Assembly: GCA_021442155.1 (NCBI GenBank) | Contig: CM038216.1 | Coordinates: forward strand, 90,693,666 to 90,757,665 | DNA: 64,000 nt | From: Cymbidium sinense | Lineage: Eukaryota; Streptophyta; Magnoliopsida; Asparagales; Orchidaceae | Direction of reading: 5' to 3' | Part shown: piece after piece, positions 36,239 through 48,289 of the stretch | How positions within the stretch are numbered: position 1 is the first letter of the stretch | Layout of the letters: every line of letters begins with the position of its first letter | The notes under the pieces: generated by a model | What the model saw: only the letters and a program-made list of their open reading frames with translations | Database searches by the model: none | Told to the model about the DNA's origin: nothing | Position numbers and translations under genes: made by a program

Positions 36239-37831
36239 TGCTTTGTATTTTTTAGGTTTTCCATGCTTTTCTCTGTGCGCATTTTCATTTTACTACATTC
36301 CTTTGGCTGGTTCACTCTCTTGTTTGGTTTGTGCTATTATACTTGGGAGATCTCTTTGAGGTGGTGGCTAGTTGTTCAGCCTCTTTAGTTGGAGAGGTGT
36401 TCTCTTTGGTTGACTATTCTATATAAGGATCTCATTTTCAACAATTTCTTCATGTGTTGCCTTGACCTTGTGGTGGCCTCTTTTGGGTTATGCCTCTACC
36501 TACTTGTGTTTTTCCTTTTCTTAGTTGGTCTGGTTTTATTCTAGTTTTGGTTGTTTCCTTACTTAGGAAGGTTTTTTGGCTATTTTTTGGGTGGTGGGTT
36601 TGTTGTTTGCTACTACACTCTACCGAATGTCTTGGGTGGTATTATTTGATGGTGATGTTGATCTTTTCACTCTTGAGTTTGTGCTGGGCCTTCTGGTGGT
36701 TTTTTGTGTCTGGTTGGAGCCTTGGTCTATTTTCCATGCCCCTCTGGTTGGCTGTTGGTGGTTGGGTGGTCCTCCCCACTCTGATTTTTTTATTGATTGG
36801 GTGATTACCATTTGTTTCTTGGTTGTTTTTAGCTTCTCATGGTTTTCACTATGCCTATCTTTCTCTATGTTGGGATTGTCCCTTTTGGTGGTTGTTTCCT
36901 TATCGAGTTGCCTCATATGCTTGCTTTACTAATTTGTTGGGTGGTTGTGGTTTCTGGTTTGGTTAGTTGTGTTGTTGTTTGGTTTTCTTTGGTTTTCTTT
37001 TTTGATATTCTTAGCTGGTAGGGTTGCCCTTTTGGTGGTTTTCTTATTTTGGTTTTGGCCTTATGGTGGTGGGTGCTCTGATTTTCTATGGTCATCATCT
37101 GATGGTGGTTTGGGCTACTTTATTTCTTATTTCTCATTGTTTGGGTTGGACTAGTGGCTACTGTTAGTGTTGGCGTTGTGCTCTAATCTGGTTAGGAATT
37201 GATGGTTTTTTGGTTCTAGTTGTATGTTGTTGTTTTTGTTTTGGGATGTTACTTGTGTGGTTTTGGTGACTCTGGGTTTGTTTCTTATCCATGGTTGCTT
37301 TCCTTTTCAATACTTGAAATCTTTCCTAAGGTGGTTTTGGAGCTTCTTCCTTTGAAATTGGTAATTCCAGTGGCTAAAGCGGTGAAATTTTTACTTTCCC
37401 CTATCTTTTGGTAACCAGTGGTTTCTGCTAAAGATGCAAGTGAGAGCCAAACCTTATTAGAAATCTTATATTGCTCTTTATTTGCTAAAGCATGATTTTC
37501 TCTGCGTGCTAATTACAATTTCTAGTTGCTTGCAACTTTCTTCTGACCTTGCGGTCTGATTCTAGATGTGGATCTCTCTAAAGACCTCTGAATCTAGTAG
37601 TGGGCCTCGGCTGTTCATCATGTTTCTTGAGTTGTTTCTTATTTATTTTTTGGTCTTTTACTTCTTTTATTTAGTTTCCTTGCTTTTGTTGTATTAGATA
37701 GAGGATTTTTCTCTCTAGGCTCAATGTAGCTCTTTGAGCGGTAGTTAAAAGAATTAGCCCCACTTAAGGACCTTGTACTCCTTTCTTTGTGGCAATAAAA
37801 TTTTCCCCTCTCTAGGTTTCCTTAAAAAAAA
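36239..37831 (+). other. LINE B 3' untranslated region, TG-rich
   Basis: About 1.6 kb rich in T and G (tggtggttttt, ttggttgg words), unlike the A-rich surroundings. All + frames open by chance into hydrophobic Leu/Val/Trp/Phe peptides (for example 36490-36804, 36576-36932), which I do not accept as proteins. It lies between the ORF2 stop and the poly(A) site. Confidence 0.7.
37794..37831 (+). promoter_or_regulatory. Poly(A) signal and A-run of LINE B
   Basis: AATAAA at 37794-37799 is followed about 25 bases later by eight A at 37824-37831, then ctaaataaaacct repeats. This is the 3' end of the LINE transcript joined to telomere-derived DNA. Confidence 0.75.
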
Positions 37832-40800
37832 CTAAATAAAACCTAGAAATAAAATAAATAAAAAAGACTAAACCTAAATAAAATAAAACCTAATAAACTT
37901 GAACCTAAACCTAAAAATAAAATAAAATAAACTAATAAAATAAACTAAATAAAATAAATAAAACCTAAACTAAACTAAAAATAAATTAAACCTAAGAAAA
38001 AAACTTAAATAAAATTAAAACTAAATAAAATAAATAAAAAAAAATAAAACTAATAAAAAAATAAATAAACCTAAAATTAAAAAATAAAATAAAAAAATAA
38101 ATCTTAAAAATAAATAAAAATAAATACCTAAACCCTATCCCTAAAAATAAACTAAAAAAAAAAAACTAAACATACTAAATAAACTATAAATAAATATTTA
38201 AAATCTTGCCAAAAATAAATAAAATAACATAAACCTAAAATAAAACCAAAAATAATAAAAATAAAACTAAATAAATAAAATAAAATGAACCTAAACTAAC
38301 TTAAAAATAAAACTAAAGTTTAAAAAAAATAATAAACCTAAAATAAATAAAATAAAACAAAATAAAAAAACTTAAATAATACCCAAAATAAACTTAAATA
38401 AATAAAGAAAACTAAAACCTAAAATATAAATAAAACTAAAATAAAAACCCTAAACACCTAAAATAAAAAACTAAAATAAATAAAACCTAAACCTAAACTT
38501 AAAATAAACTAAACTAAACCTAAACCTAAAAATAAATAAAATAAAAATTAAAAAAAACCAATAAAACTAAAAAAAAAACATAAAAAAATAAAAACTAAAA
38601 TAATAAACCTAAAAAAAAATAAACTCAATATAAACTAAACTAAAACATAAATAAAACCTAAAAAACAAAATAAAATAAATAAAAATCCTAAAGTTAAAAA
38701 TAAATAAACTATAATAAATAAACTATAAAATAAAAAAATAATAAACCTAAATAAAATAAAAATAAAATAAAAAAATAAAATAAAAATAAATAAATAAACA
38801 TTCTAGTTTGGTTAATAAAAAAAAATTAAAAAAAATAAATAAATAAACCTAAACTTTAAATAAATAAAAATAAAATAAATAAAAATAAAACTAAATAAAA
38901 TAAAAAAAAACCACAAATAAATATAAAAACCTAAAATATAAACATAAAACATACCTAAACATAAACCATAAATCCTAAATAAAAAAACCTAACCCAAACT
39001 AAACTATAAAATAAAACCATAACCAAAACCCCAAACCAAAACCAAAAAACTGGACTAAAAAATAAAATAAAACTAAAACTAAATCATAAACCCAAACCAA
39101 AAAACCATACTATAAAAAAACCCTAAATGACCTGAAACCTAAAAAATGAACCTAAACTAATAAAATCTAAATAAATAAAATAAATAAAACCAACTAAATA
39201 AAATAAATAAAAACTAAAATAAATAAATAAAATAAAATAAAATAAAAATAATAAAACTAAAACTATATAAATTGAACTAAAATAAAATAAATAATCTAAA
39301 AATAAACTAAAATAAAATAATTAAAAAAAAACTAAAAATATATAAACTAAATAAATAAAAGCTAAACTTACTTAATAAAATAAAATAAACATAACTAAAC
39401 CCAAATAACTAAAAAAAAAAACCCAAAACCAAACTAAGAAATATAAAACCTAATCTAAACTTAAAGAATAAAAATACATATGGCTAAAATAAAATAAAAA
39501 TAAAACTAAAGTAAAAAATAAAATAAATAAAATATAAAAACTAAACTAAAATAAATAATCCAAATAAGTAAATTAAACTAATTAAATAAAAGGATCCTAA
39601 ATCAATTTAAAATAAAATAATGACTAAACTTTGCTTAAACCCTAATCCTTAAACCCAAAAAGTGACCTCTAAAAACCTAACCCTACCCTAAACCTACCAC
39701 AAACACTGACCCTGGGCCTTGTGCCCTACCACTAACCCTAGCCACTGAGCCTAAAGCCAAACAAAACCCAACCCAAACCCTAAACTCACCTAAACCTGGA
39801 CCCTAAACCATGACCCTAAACCCTAAACCTAAACCATACCAAAACCCTAAAACCCTAAACCAAATCTACCTAAATTAAATAAAATCTAAAATAAAATACA
39901 ATAAAACCAAAACCTAAATAAAATAAATAAAAAAACCTAAACTTAAGTAAAATAAATAAAATAAAATAAAATAAAAACCAAAACTAAACCATAAATCGAA
40001 CCTAAAAATAAAATAAAATAATCTAATAAAAATAAATTAAAATAAAATAATTAGAAACCAAAACTAAACTAAAATATATATAAAAACTAAATAAATAAAA
40101 CATAAACTTAAACCTATAATAAAATATAAATAAACTTAAACCTAAACTAAAAAAAAATAAAAACTAAAAGAAAAACCTAAAACCTAAACCTAAGAAAATA
40201 AAATAAAAACCTAAACCTAAACTTAAAAAATAATAAATAACTATAGATAAATATAAAATAAAATAAAACTAAAGTAAAAAAATAAACCTAGCCAAAAATA
40301 AACTAGAATAAAAACCTTAACTAAAATAAATAATCCTAAAATAAATAAAATAAACTAAATAAAAATAAAAAGGATCTAAATCAAAATAAAAATAAAATAA
40401 ACTAAATAAACCTAAACCTACTTAATTTAAAAAAACCTAACCCTAATCCTTAAACCTTAAAAGTAACCAAACTAACCCTACCTGACCCACTACACCCAAA
40501 ACCACAGCCTAGCCCCTACCCAGACCACCTAAACCTAAACTAAAACCCTAAACCCTAAATCTTAAACCCTAAACCTAAAAAAAACCTAAACTAAAATAAA
40601 ATAAAACTCCTAAACCTAAAACCTAAAAAATAAAATCATAAAAAAATCTAAATAAAACCTAAATAAAATAATAAAATAAAATGTAAATAAACCTAAACCT
40701 AAAAAACTGAGCTAAAACTAAACCTAAAATAAAAAAATAAAAATAAAAATAAACTATAAAAAAAATAAAACCTAAACTAAAGTAAAATAAAATAAACCTA

Positions 40801-42292
40801 TAAAACCTAAATAAAATAAATGCAAAATAAAAATAAAATTCTAAAATAAAAAATGAATCTAAATAAAAAAACCTAAAAAAAAATAAACCTAAAAAAATAA
40901 AACTAATAAAAAATAAACTACTAAATAAATAAAATAAATTTAAAGAAAACTAAACTAAAATGAAAACATAAACCTAAACCAAAACCAAAAAAATAAACTA
41001 AAATAAAAAACTAAAATAAATAAACATAAAATAAATAAACTAAATTAAATAAAATAAAATAAATAAAATAAACTAAAATAAATTAAAAATAAACTAAATA
41101 AACTTAAACCTACTGGTTGACTTAATTTTTTAAAAAAAAATCTAAACCTATAACCAAACTAAATCCTCCTTTAAACTTTAAACCCTAAACAACCCCCAAA
41201 ACACAACCTAAACCCTATCCCTAAAAACCAAACCTAAATCCCAATCCTGACCAATCCTACCAAACTAACCTCCAACCCTAAACCTTAAAAAACCTAAATC
41301 CACACCAACCCTAAATCCTAACCTTAAACCATAAACCTGACCATAAACCTAAACCATTAAAACCCTAAACCCTAAGCTAACCTAAACCCCTAAAACCTAA
41401 AATCCTAAACTAAATTAATAAAACCTAAAAATAAAATAAATAAAACTAAACCTAAAAAATAATAATAATAAAAAAACTAAAACTAAAACCTAAACTAAAC
41501 CTAAAATATAAATAAACTAATAAAATAAACTATAAGAAATAAAATAACTAAAATTAAATAAAATAAACTTAAGAATAAAAGACAATATAAATAAAACTAA
41601 TAAATATACATAATAAACCAAAATAAAATCTAAACTTAAATCTAAAATAAACCTAAATAAATAAAATAAATAAAACCTAAACTCTAAACTAAAATAAAAC
41701 CTAAACTAAACTAAAATAAATAAAACTAAACTAAACCAAAATAAATAAATAAAATAAATTATAAAATAAACAAAATAAACCTAAACCTAAAACCTCTCAA
41801 AAAATAAAACATAAACCTAAACTAAAATAAAATAAAACCTAAACCTAAAAATAAAATAAAAAAACTCAACTAAAATAAATAAAATAAACAAATTAAGTAA
41901 AATAAAACCTAAACTAAATAAAATAAACCTAAAATAAATAAATTGAACTAAATAAAAAAAAAAAAATTGATTAAAATAAACTAAAATAAATAAAATTAAA
42001 TTAACTAAGTGAGCTAAACCCCTGATTTAAATAATTAAAAATAAAACCCTAAACCCTAAGCACCCTTGCTAAAACCTAAAACTAAAGCCTACACTTAAAC
42101 CCTAAACCCTAAACCCTAAACCCTAAACCCTACCACCTCCTTAACCCTAAACCACCCTAAACCCTAAACCCTAAACCCTAAACCCTAAAAACCAAAAAAC
42201 CTAAACTTAAATTGAATAAAACATAAAAATAAAATATATAAAAAAACCTAAACCTAAATAAAATAATAAAATAAAATAAAATAAAAACTTAA
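37832..42292 (+). repeat. Telomere-derived array J, long and largely degenerate
   Basis: About 4.4 kb. Most is A-rich AAATAAA/CCTAAA DNA. Near-canonical islands occur at 39620-39860, 40430-40580, 41140-41410 and 42040-42195, the last with several clean CCCTAAA units. Marker-like sequences precede three islands (about 38802, 40420 and 41105-41120). No GR-RBP copy and no gene are seen. Confidence 0.87.
41105..41120 (+). repeat. Inverted-repeat marker, one mismatch
   Basis: TAAACC-tact-GGTTGA, followed by cttaatttttt, an A-run and near-canonical CCCTAAA units. Confidence 0.5.
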
Positions 42293-45200
42293 AGGTTCAA
42301 ATAGGCCTAAATCAAAACCAAATCAAAATTAATTAAAACCAAAGCCTCAATCATCTTCAATTGGTCAAGTAAACCCAAACCAACACTCAAGCCTTTTGGC
42401 CAATTTGGTCAAATTGGTCAACTTTCCATTTGACCCAAATGAATTGAAAACAAAATTAAATCTAAGCCAAACTACACAAAACCAATTAAACCAAAATAAT
42501 AAATGATCATATATACTTGACCCTTAGTTTGACCCAATATGACCAATTGGTAAACTTGACCAACTAACCTAATTTGACCTAAATGAGTCAAATTGAACAA
42601 ACATAAATCAACTCCAATTGACATGAATTTAGACTAACCCACATTTGGCTTATTTTAAATCCTCAAATCAATGCCAAATGATCATTCTACTCTTAGGTCA
42701 GCATCACATGAGATAAATCACCCATGTAAGTGGTCATTTTCATTGCTTGGCCACTTAGTACTCTCCCAATGGTTCACACGGACATTGGCCAACCTAACCT
42801 TGGAGTGGTTGTGTCGATGACCCATGGGAGGTGTAATTACCTCACCCTCTTGGAGAATTTGAAACCCATAGGACACCCATGATTCCTCTTTGGAAGCCAC
42901 ATCCATACGTTCAACCAACCAAGCCAAATTTGGCCTCCACACACACACTCGAGATGGGATGGCAACTAGAAGCCAAACTCTATCCCACAGTCTGATCAAG
43001 ATGAAGGGGGTGGGGGTATACACCCCTTCGTTTCTACTCAAACACATAAAAAATCATTCCTCAGAGCCCTACCTACTGAACATGAGCTACTAGAGCCATT
43101 CCGTAAGTTCCTAAGCTCGTTCCTCGATCAAAAAATGCCATTCATGTCCATCCTGAAATAGGACACTCCTATTTCTGATCGAACTTCCCCATTTCTCCAT
43201 CAAACTAAATTTAACTTTGCATGTACCTTCCCTAGGCCTCATCGAGCAAGAGTGAATAATCTCTCAACCTTCCTGACCATCGAAGGTGGCACTTCAATCA
43301 AAGTCAAGCTCCAATTACTGCTCAATAGGGCTTCATCTCCACCAGCTGAAGCTTCCTCTATCATTCTAGCCAATAATCTTGAGCTTCGATGAGGTATGCA
43401 TCCAAAACTAATCCTTAGGCAAAAGTGGGTTGGAGCTTTATGAAGAAAACATGCATCTCATGTGATCTCAACCATTGGAACACCTTTTATTGATGTCGTG
43501 AATGTGTGGGTCCTTTTAGAGTTGATCCGAGCTCGGTTAAGCTCGATTCAAGGGAGCAATGGCAAATGGACTCCATTCTACCTCACTCACATGATGTTAG
43601 ATCACGTACCGTCCATTCTACATGATCAGAATGGGCGATCAAGATTAGATATAGAGATTGATCTAATTTAATCTAATTAACTGATTGATTATAGCCATCC
43701 AATCTTAGATCGAATAGTGGATGAGAAAGCCCATCTACTAGTGCCACATAGGCACTGAGTCAAATAGGTTTTAAGTAGCCATTCCCGTGGCTCCATGTGG
43801 AAAGTGCACCGTGTCAGCACGCCATGTGGCGCCAACCAGATTAGGCTTTAATTAGGGTTAATTAATCATTTTGATGACTAAAACTTCTAAAAAATCATAC
43901 AAATTCATAGAGAAATAAAAAAACAAAAATAAATACTTATTTTAAAAGTATTTTAGAGGATAATTAATTAGAAATGATCTTAACTAATTTTGAATAGTAA
44001 TTAAGGTTTAATTATAAAATTAATTAGCTTATTTACTCTTTAATTGAGCAATTAATCCAAATTTTAATGGTTAATTTAAGGAGATGACCTCCTCCCATGA
44101 TTTTTTTTGGGATTTGCTCACTTAATTAGGAAAATTGACTAATTAAACTTTATCTACACTTTTAAGTTAAATAATGATTAATTAATCCACGAACAATAAT
44201 AAATCGATTAGTTAAGTTTACTTATTATTGTTCAATAGTAAGTGAACTAACAAATAGGGTTGGGAGCCCTTTCCTTAAGTTCATTTCACCATTTTTGGTA
44301 AATGAAATTAATTAAGATTTAACTAATTAATTAAATCAGTTAATCAAATTAAAATCATAATCACATTAGATCTTAATTAATTAAATCATGGGGTAGACAT
44401 TTAGGTGTTTAATAACCTAAAGAAGTTTAATAAAATAATGGTTAGTCCACATGAATGGACAAACCATAAGAGTAATTAAGTCCCTTAATCTTAACTATTA
44501 ATCATAAGCCAATTGATTTATGCCCTTTATTTCTAGGATCATTGCAGTTTATTTTCTATGCATATCATGTTGGCTCATATTTATTTAGTTAATTACTTTA
44601 AGGTGACATAGGTAAGGGTAATTAATTCATCTAATTAAGGGTTCAACTTAATTAACCCATAAAATCAACTTAATTACATTTCCTTAAAATAAATCAAATC
44701 ACTAATGTAGGAATGGATTCAAAACATTAAGTGATGATTTCTCTTGTTCTTTTTAAATCAAATCAAATCCAAAACTTAATTAATAAAGAATCTTTGGTTT
44801 CCTTTAAATAATCTTATTTGATTTGATAGTCTTTAAGAACTAGTTTGGTTGAATGATTTACATGCTTATATTTGATTGTCCTCTTTCCAATCATGTTAAA
44901 TTTGGTATGTCATTTGAATTCATGAATCCATCTTTTCAAAATCAAGTAAAATATGATGGATTTCCATTATGTAAGCTTGCATGTGTTGATTTAATTTAAT
45001 ATATGTGTGGATATTATCATTATTAAATCCAAATGTATTTTTTAAAAGCTTATAAATGAATAATAATATGTGTTATGATGCTAGTTATAAATGCATAAGA
45101 AATGCATATGCTTATAGCTTAAGTGTATGAATGTTGAGTTCTCTTTCCTCTATTGATGTGTTGATTTATATAAGATTGAATGGTAATGGGTATATAACGG

Positions 45201-47310
45201 ACATCAAGGGAACACGAGGCTCAAACTAGCCCAAGGAGGTCCTTTGATTACCTCACTTCCCTAGTTTAACAATGTCACATACCCATTTGAATTCATTCTT
45301 ATGTATTTCAACATTAGAATTTGGATAGCACTTTAATTCATATATATTACTGATTCAATCAAAAAAAATACAATCATTGCATGGTTTTCTTTCCCTCATT
45401 TATGTGTACATCCATGCATCCAAGAAAAGTAAGTATATAGTGGACATCCGAATACAAGACTTTAGTTAGAAGAGGTCATTTGATTACCTCACTTCCCGGT
45501 TTAACAATGACACTTACTTGCTTATATCTTTGTACATGTATATGTATATGTGATTAGTGAAGAAGGAAAATCCCATTTTACATTAAAATTGCATGCATTT
45601 ATAATTGACTAAATTGTTGAATTAATTAGCCATATGATTTGGAGCTTACTTCCTATGTTTTTGTATGCGAATTTACCTATGTTTGAATGCAAATTATATA
45701 GTATGGAAATCCCTAGAATACAAGGCTTTAGCTAGCTCAGGAGGTCATTTGATTACCTCACTATTCTTGTGTAACAACATGCTTATTTAATTTTATTCTT
45801 ATGTCCTTTATATAAAAATTTGGATAAAGTTTTAAATTAATAGGTTTAAATAATTCAATCAAATAAAATATAAATTCTAAACATACACATACATTCATCA
45901 TTTAAGTGTGCTTAAATATGTTGCATATAGATACATTTAGGATTAAATCATATGCATGCTACATGTGATGCAAAGGAATGATTTAGTATATGTCATGTGG
46001 TAGTAATTGAATTAAATTAATCTTAAGATGCCTTTTATTTTGAATAGGATTCTTGAAAGTGAACCTAAACTTAAGATTAATTAAATCATTTAACAAGCCA
46101 TTCACTAAAAAGAACTAAATCAAATTAATATACTTTATAATGTGACTTAAGCTAGGGATGAAAAAGGGAAATCCTCTTTTTCTCTCTTTATAACACTTAG
46201 TTGCTAAGTGTAATCAAATTAAACAAAAGAAAATACAAATTAAAATTCTCAAATCAATTAAACTACTTCAAGTGAAATCAACCTTTCATGTTAAATTGAA
46301 TCCTTCTACACTTAGAAAATACAACACTAATGCCTAACAAGACACACAAACCTTAATACACACATTAAATTTAAGTCACCACTTCTAGCTAAGTTAGGGC
46401 GGTGTATGATGTGTATATTTTGTTTTATGATGTATTATTCTAATCATATTTTTTGCATGGGATTATGCTTAAGGGATGCTTAAAATAAATATGAATGCAC
46501 TTTTCAGTTGCTTCGTTAAGCATAATCCATGTTAGGGGATGGGCTTAGTTACCCATGTGTAGGTGCTAAGTCCACATTATAAATACAACTTGGGATTATA
46601 TGTTTATTTAGCTAACCCATGCGTGTACATAGATTTACTTTTCCCACATCAATGTAATTTTGCAATAGGAATTAGGATTAGTGCTATGGGGGATTAGATG
46701 AGTAGTGGATAGAAGGCTTTGTTTGATGTTATGTTTGTGCATTAAGGCGTCATGCTTTTCAAAGTTTCTTAAATGATTGATGCTTGTGTGGCTTGGATGC
46801 TTAGGATAAAAATAACTTTTCTTCCCAACTAATCACTCCTAAATTTTAAACAACTCATAACCTCATCATAAAGCCTAAGACATAAATAAGATAATTAAAA
46901 GATTTTGTAACTCCTTAGCTGTATGGTTATATGTTTCACATCATGCATGCATATTCTTTCTCTCTTGAACATGAAGGATCTCCATCCTTGCATGATAAAG
47001 AATGCTTGACATATGAGGGCATCCCTTGGTGGAGAACACCTTCTTCTAGCGATTTGACCCATAACCTATTTCATCATGCATTTAGGCATAAGAAATCCTA
47101 AAGCCTCTTTCAAAATAATACATCTAAAATGAAATAAAATTTGATAAGATTTTGCATCTATAGATTAAGTCATATGCTGATACCACTCATGCTCCAATCT
47201 CTTAGGCAGTACATTTAGGACTTTAGTCTCTTTCTAATTAAATAACTATCCTAGCTGTCTTGCAATTCAGAAGACCAGACTACATGGTTTTAAAATCGTA
47301 GGAGTTAGCT
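42293..47310 (+). mobile_element. LTR-like segment, copy 3 (5'-truncated, 3'-extended)
   Basis: It begins abruptly within telomere-derived repeats at aaaggttcaaataggcc, which aligns to about 13610 of copy 1. It is collinear with copy 1 to about 45260, then runs about 2 kb past the point where copies 1 and 2 were fused to the GR-RBP 3'UTR. This shows those fusions are secondary. No gene is supported; frames such as 42718-43047 and 43462-43671 lack any family signature. The next 20 bases hold a possible primer-binding site, which would make this an LTR on the + strand. Confidence 0.55.
45180..45790 (+). repeat. Three subrepeats of about 240 bp in LTR-like DNA
   Basis: The block ggtcatttgattacctcac occurs at about 45237 (with cctttg), 45474 and 45743. 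Each is preceded by a tatata-tggacat-like segment and followed by tt-gtttaacaatg or a diverged form. Tandem subrepeats of this size are common in the U3 part of large plant LTRs. Confidence 0.65.
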
Positions 47311-47330
47311 GGCGACCACTCCAGGACGTT
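47311..47330 (+). other. Possible primer-binding site after an LTR
   Basis: The sequence tggcgaccactccaggacg resembles the TGGCGAC-type sites complementary to tRNA 3' ends found next to the 5' LTR of plant gypsy elements (tRNA-Arg in Ogre/Tat-like elements, from memory). I did not align it to a tRNA. It would put the LTR on the + strand, opposite to the pol remnants of copies 1 and 2. Confidence 0.35.
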
Positions 47331-48289
47331 ATAAGTCCAGAAGTCAGAAAATTTATTCTCTCTTTTGGAGGTAAACCCTTATGTCCACCTGTCACTTAGA
47401 TTTAAGTCATGCTTTAGCTCGTACTAAAGCTCCCTAGATTTTGAATTTGAGGTAGTTATTTCCTTTGGGCTACGATCATAATTCCTCACCTCTTAGGCAT
47501 TCCCACAACCTTGTGTTGGTGGATTATATTCCCTAGTAATATATTTAAATTTTAACTCAAAACATATAAATCTCCTCAACTTTAAAATTATAAAACCCAA
47601 CCATAGGATAGATTGGAATGCTCACTAGCTTCATAGTATCATGGGGATTTCCTACTTATTTCATTTGGATTCTTAAAATAAGTCTTCTCCTGGAACTTTC
47701 TCAATTGACTTTCCAAAATACAACCAACCCTTTGATAGTCTAACCATCAAATATTTGGAGATGATAATTGTCTACTCTAATTAAGAGTATTCTTAGAAAA
47801 TTTCATTTCCTAAGATGTAATTAACTAGAGAGACTTACCTCCATAGGGAACTTAAGAACCTAGATTAATATGAACCTTACTTTATTCATCTATATAAAGT
47901 AGGGGGAAAATCTCTAGTACATTCGAAGACTCATCATGTCTTAGTAGTCTTTATTATGTGATGATGTCCATTATAGGGTGATGCCGCTATCTTTCGAGAT
48001 AGTACATCATACCTCAATGCTGTAGCCGATCAATTCAGAAAGTACCCACCATGCAGATCAAAATAAACCATAAGTCCCTCTCGCCTTCTTCATTGAATCC
48101 TCTCAACATCATCCTTCCTTTTTGGAGTTTGGAGATGCCAATCCTAGAGTAGGCAAGGGTTCTTAGATTGATATAATGTTGACATATACCAGTCACAAAA
48201 CTCTGATAACTATATCTACCAACATCCATGTAAAAAGGGTAGTTGTGCTGGTCATCCCCAGAGTAAGTTTTCATTGTTGAATGTAACTA
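47331..48289. mobile_element. Unassigned single-copy DNA at the right end of copy 3
   Basis: About 950 bases of ordinary-complexity sequence between the possible primer-binding site and the telomere-derived array. If that site is real this is the start of the internal region. The minus-strand frame 48035-48274 (79 residues, with KTYSGDDQHNYPF) is the longest; I do not recognise it and it could be chance or a degraded fragment. The right edge at about 48289 meets CCTAAA repeats directly. Confidence 0.4.

Larger units (their letters stand above)
30626..37831 (+). mobile_element. LINE copy B, full-length but defective L1-type element
   Basis: The parts in order are ORF1 (DUF4283-like region and zinc knuckle), AP endonuclease, reverse transcriptase, C-terminal zinc-binding region, RNase H, a long TG-rich 3' region, AATAAA and an A-run. 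The length of about 7.2 kb is normal for a plant L1 LINE. The 5' end sits in CCCTAAA repeats and the A-run runs straight into CCTAAA-type repeats at 37832. Both ends therefore lie in telomere-derived DNA. Stops and frameshifts in each domain, a lost first catalytic Asp in RT and a damaged endonuclease end show it is dead. The first kilobase is duplicated at 18641-19665. Confidence 0.88.

Noticed and set aside
36490..37154. Hydrophobic multi-pass membrane protein in + frames
   Set aside because: All three frames are open and hydrophobic because the DNA is T/G-rich. The region lies between the LINE ORF2 stop and its poly(A) site.
45180..45790. CRISPR-like array
   Set aside because: Three diverged copies about 240 bp apart in plant LTR-like DNA; spacing and organism do not fit.
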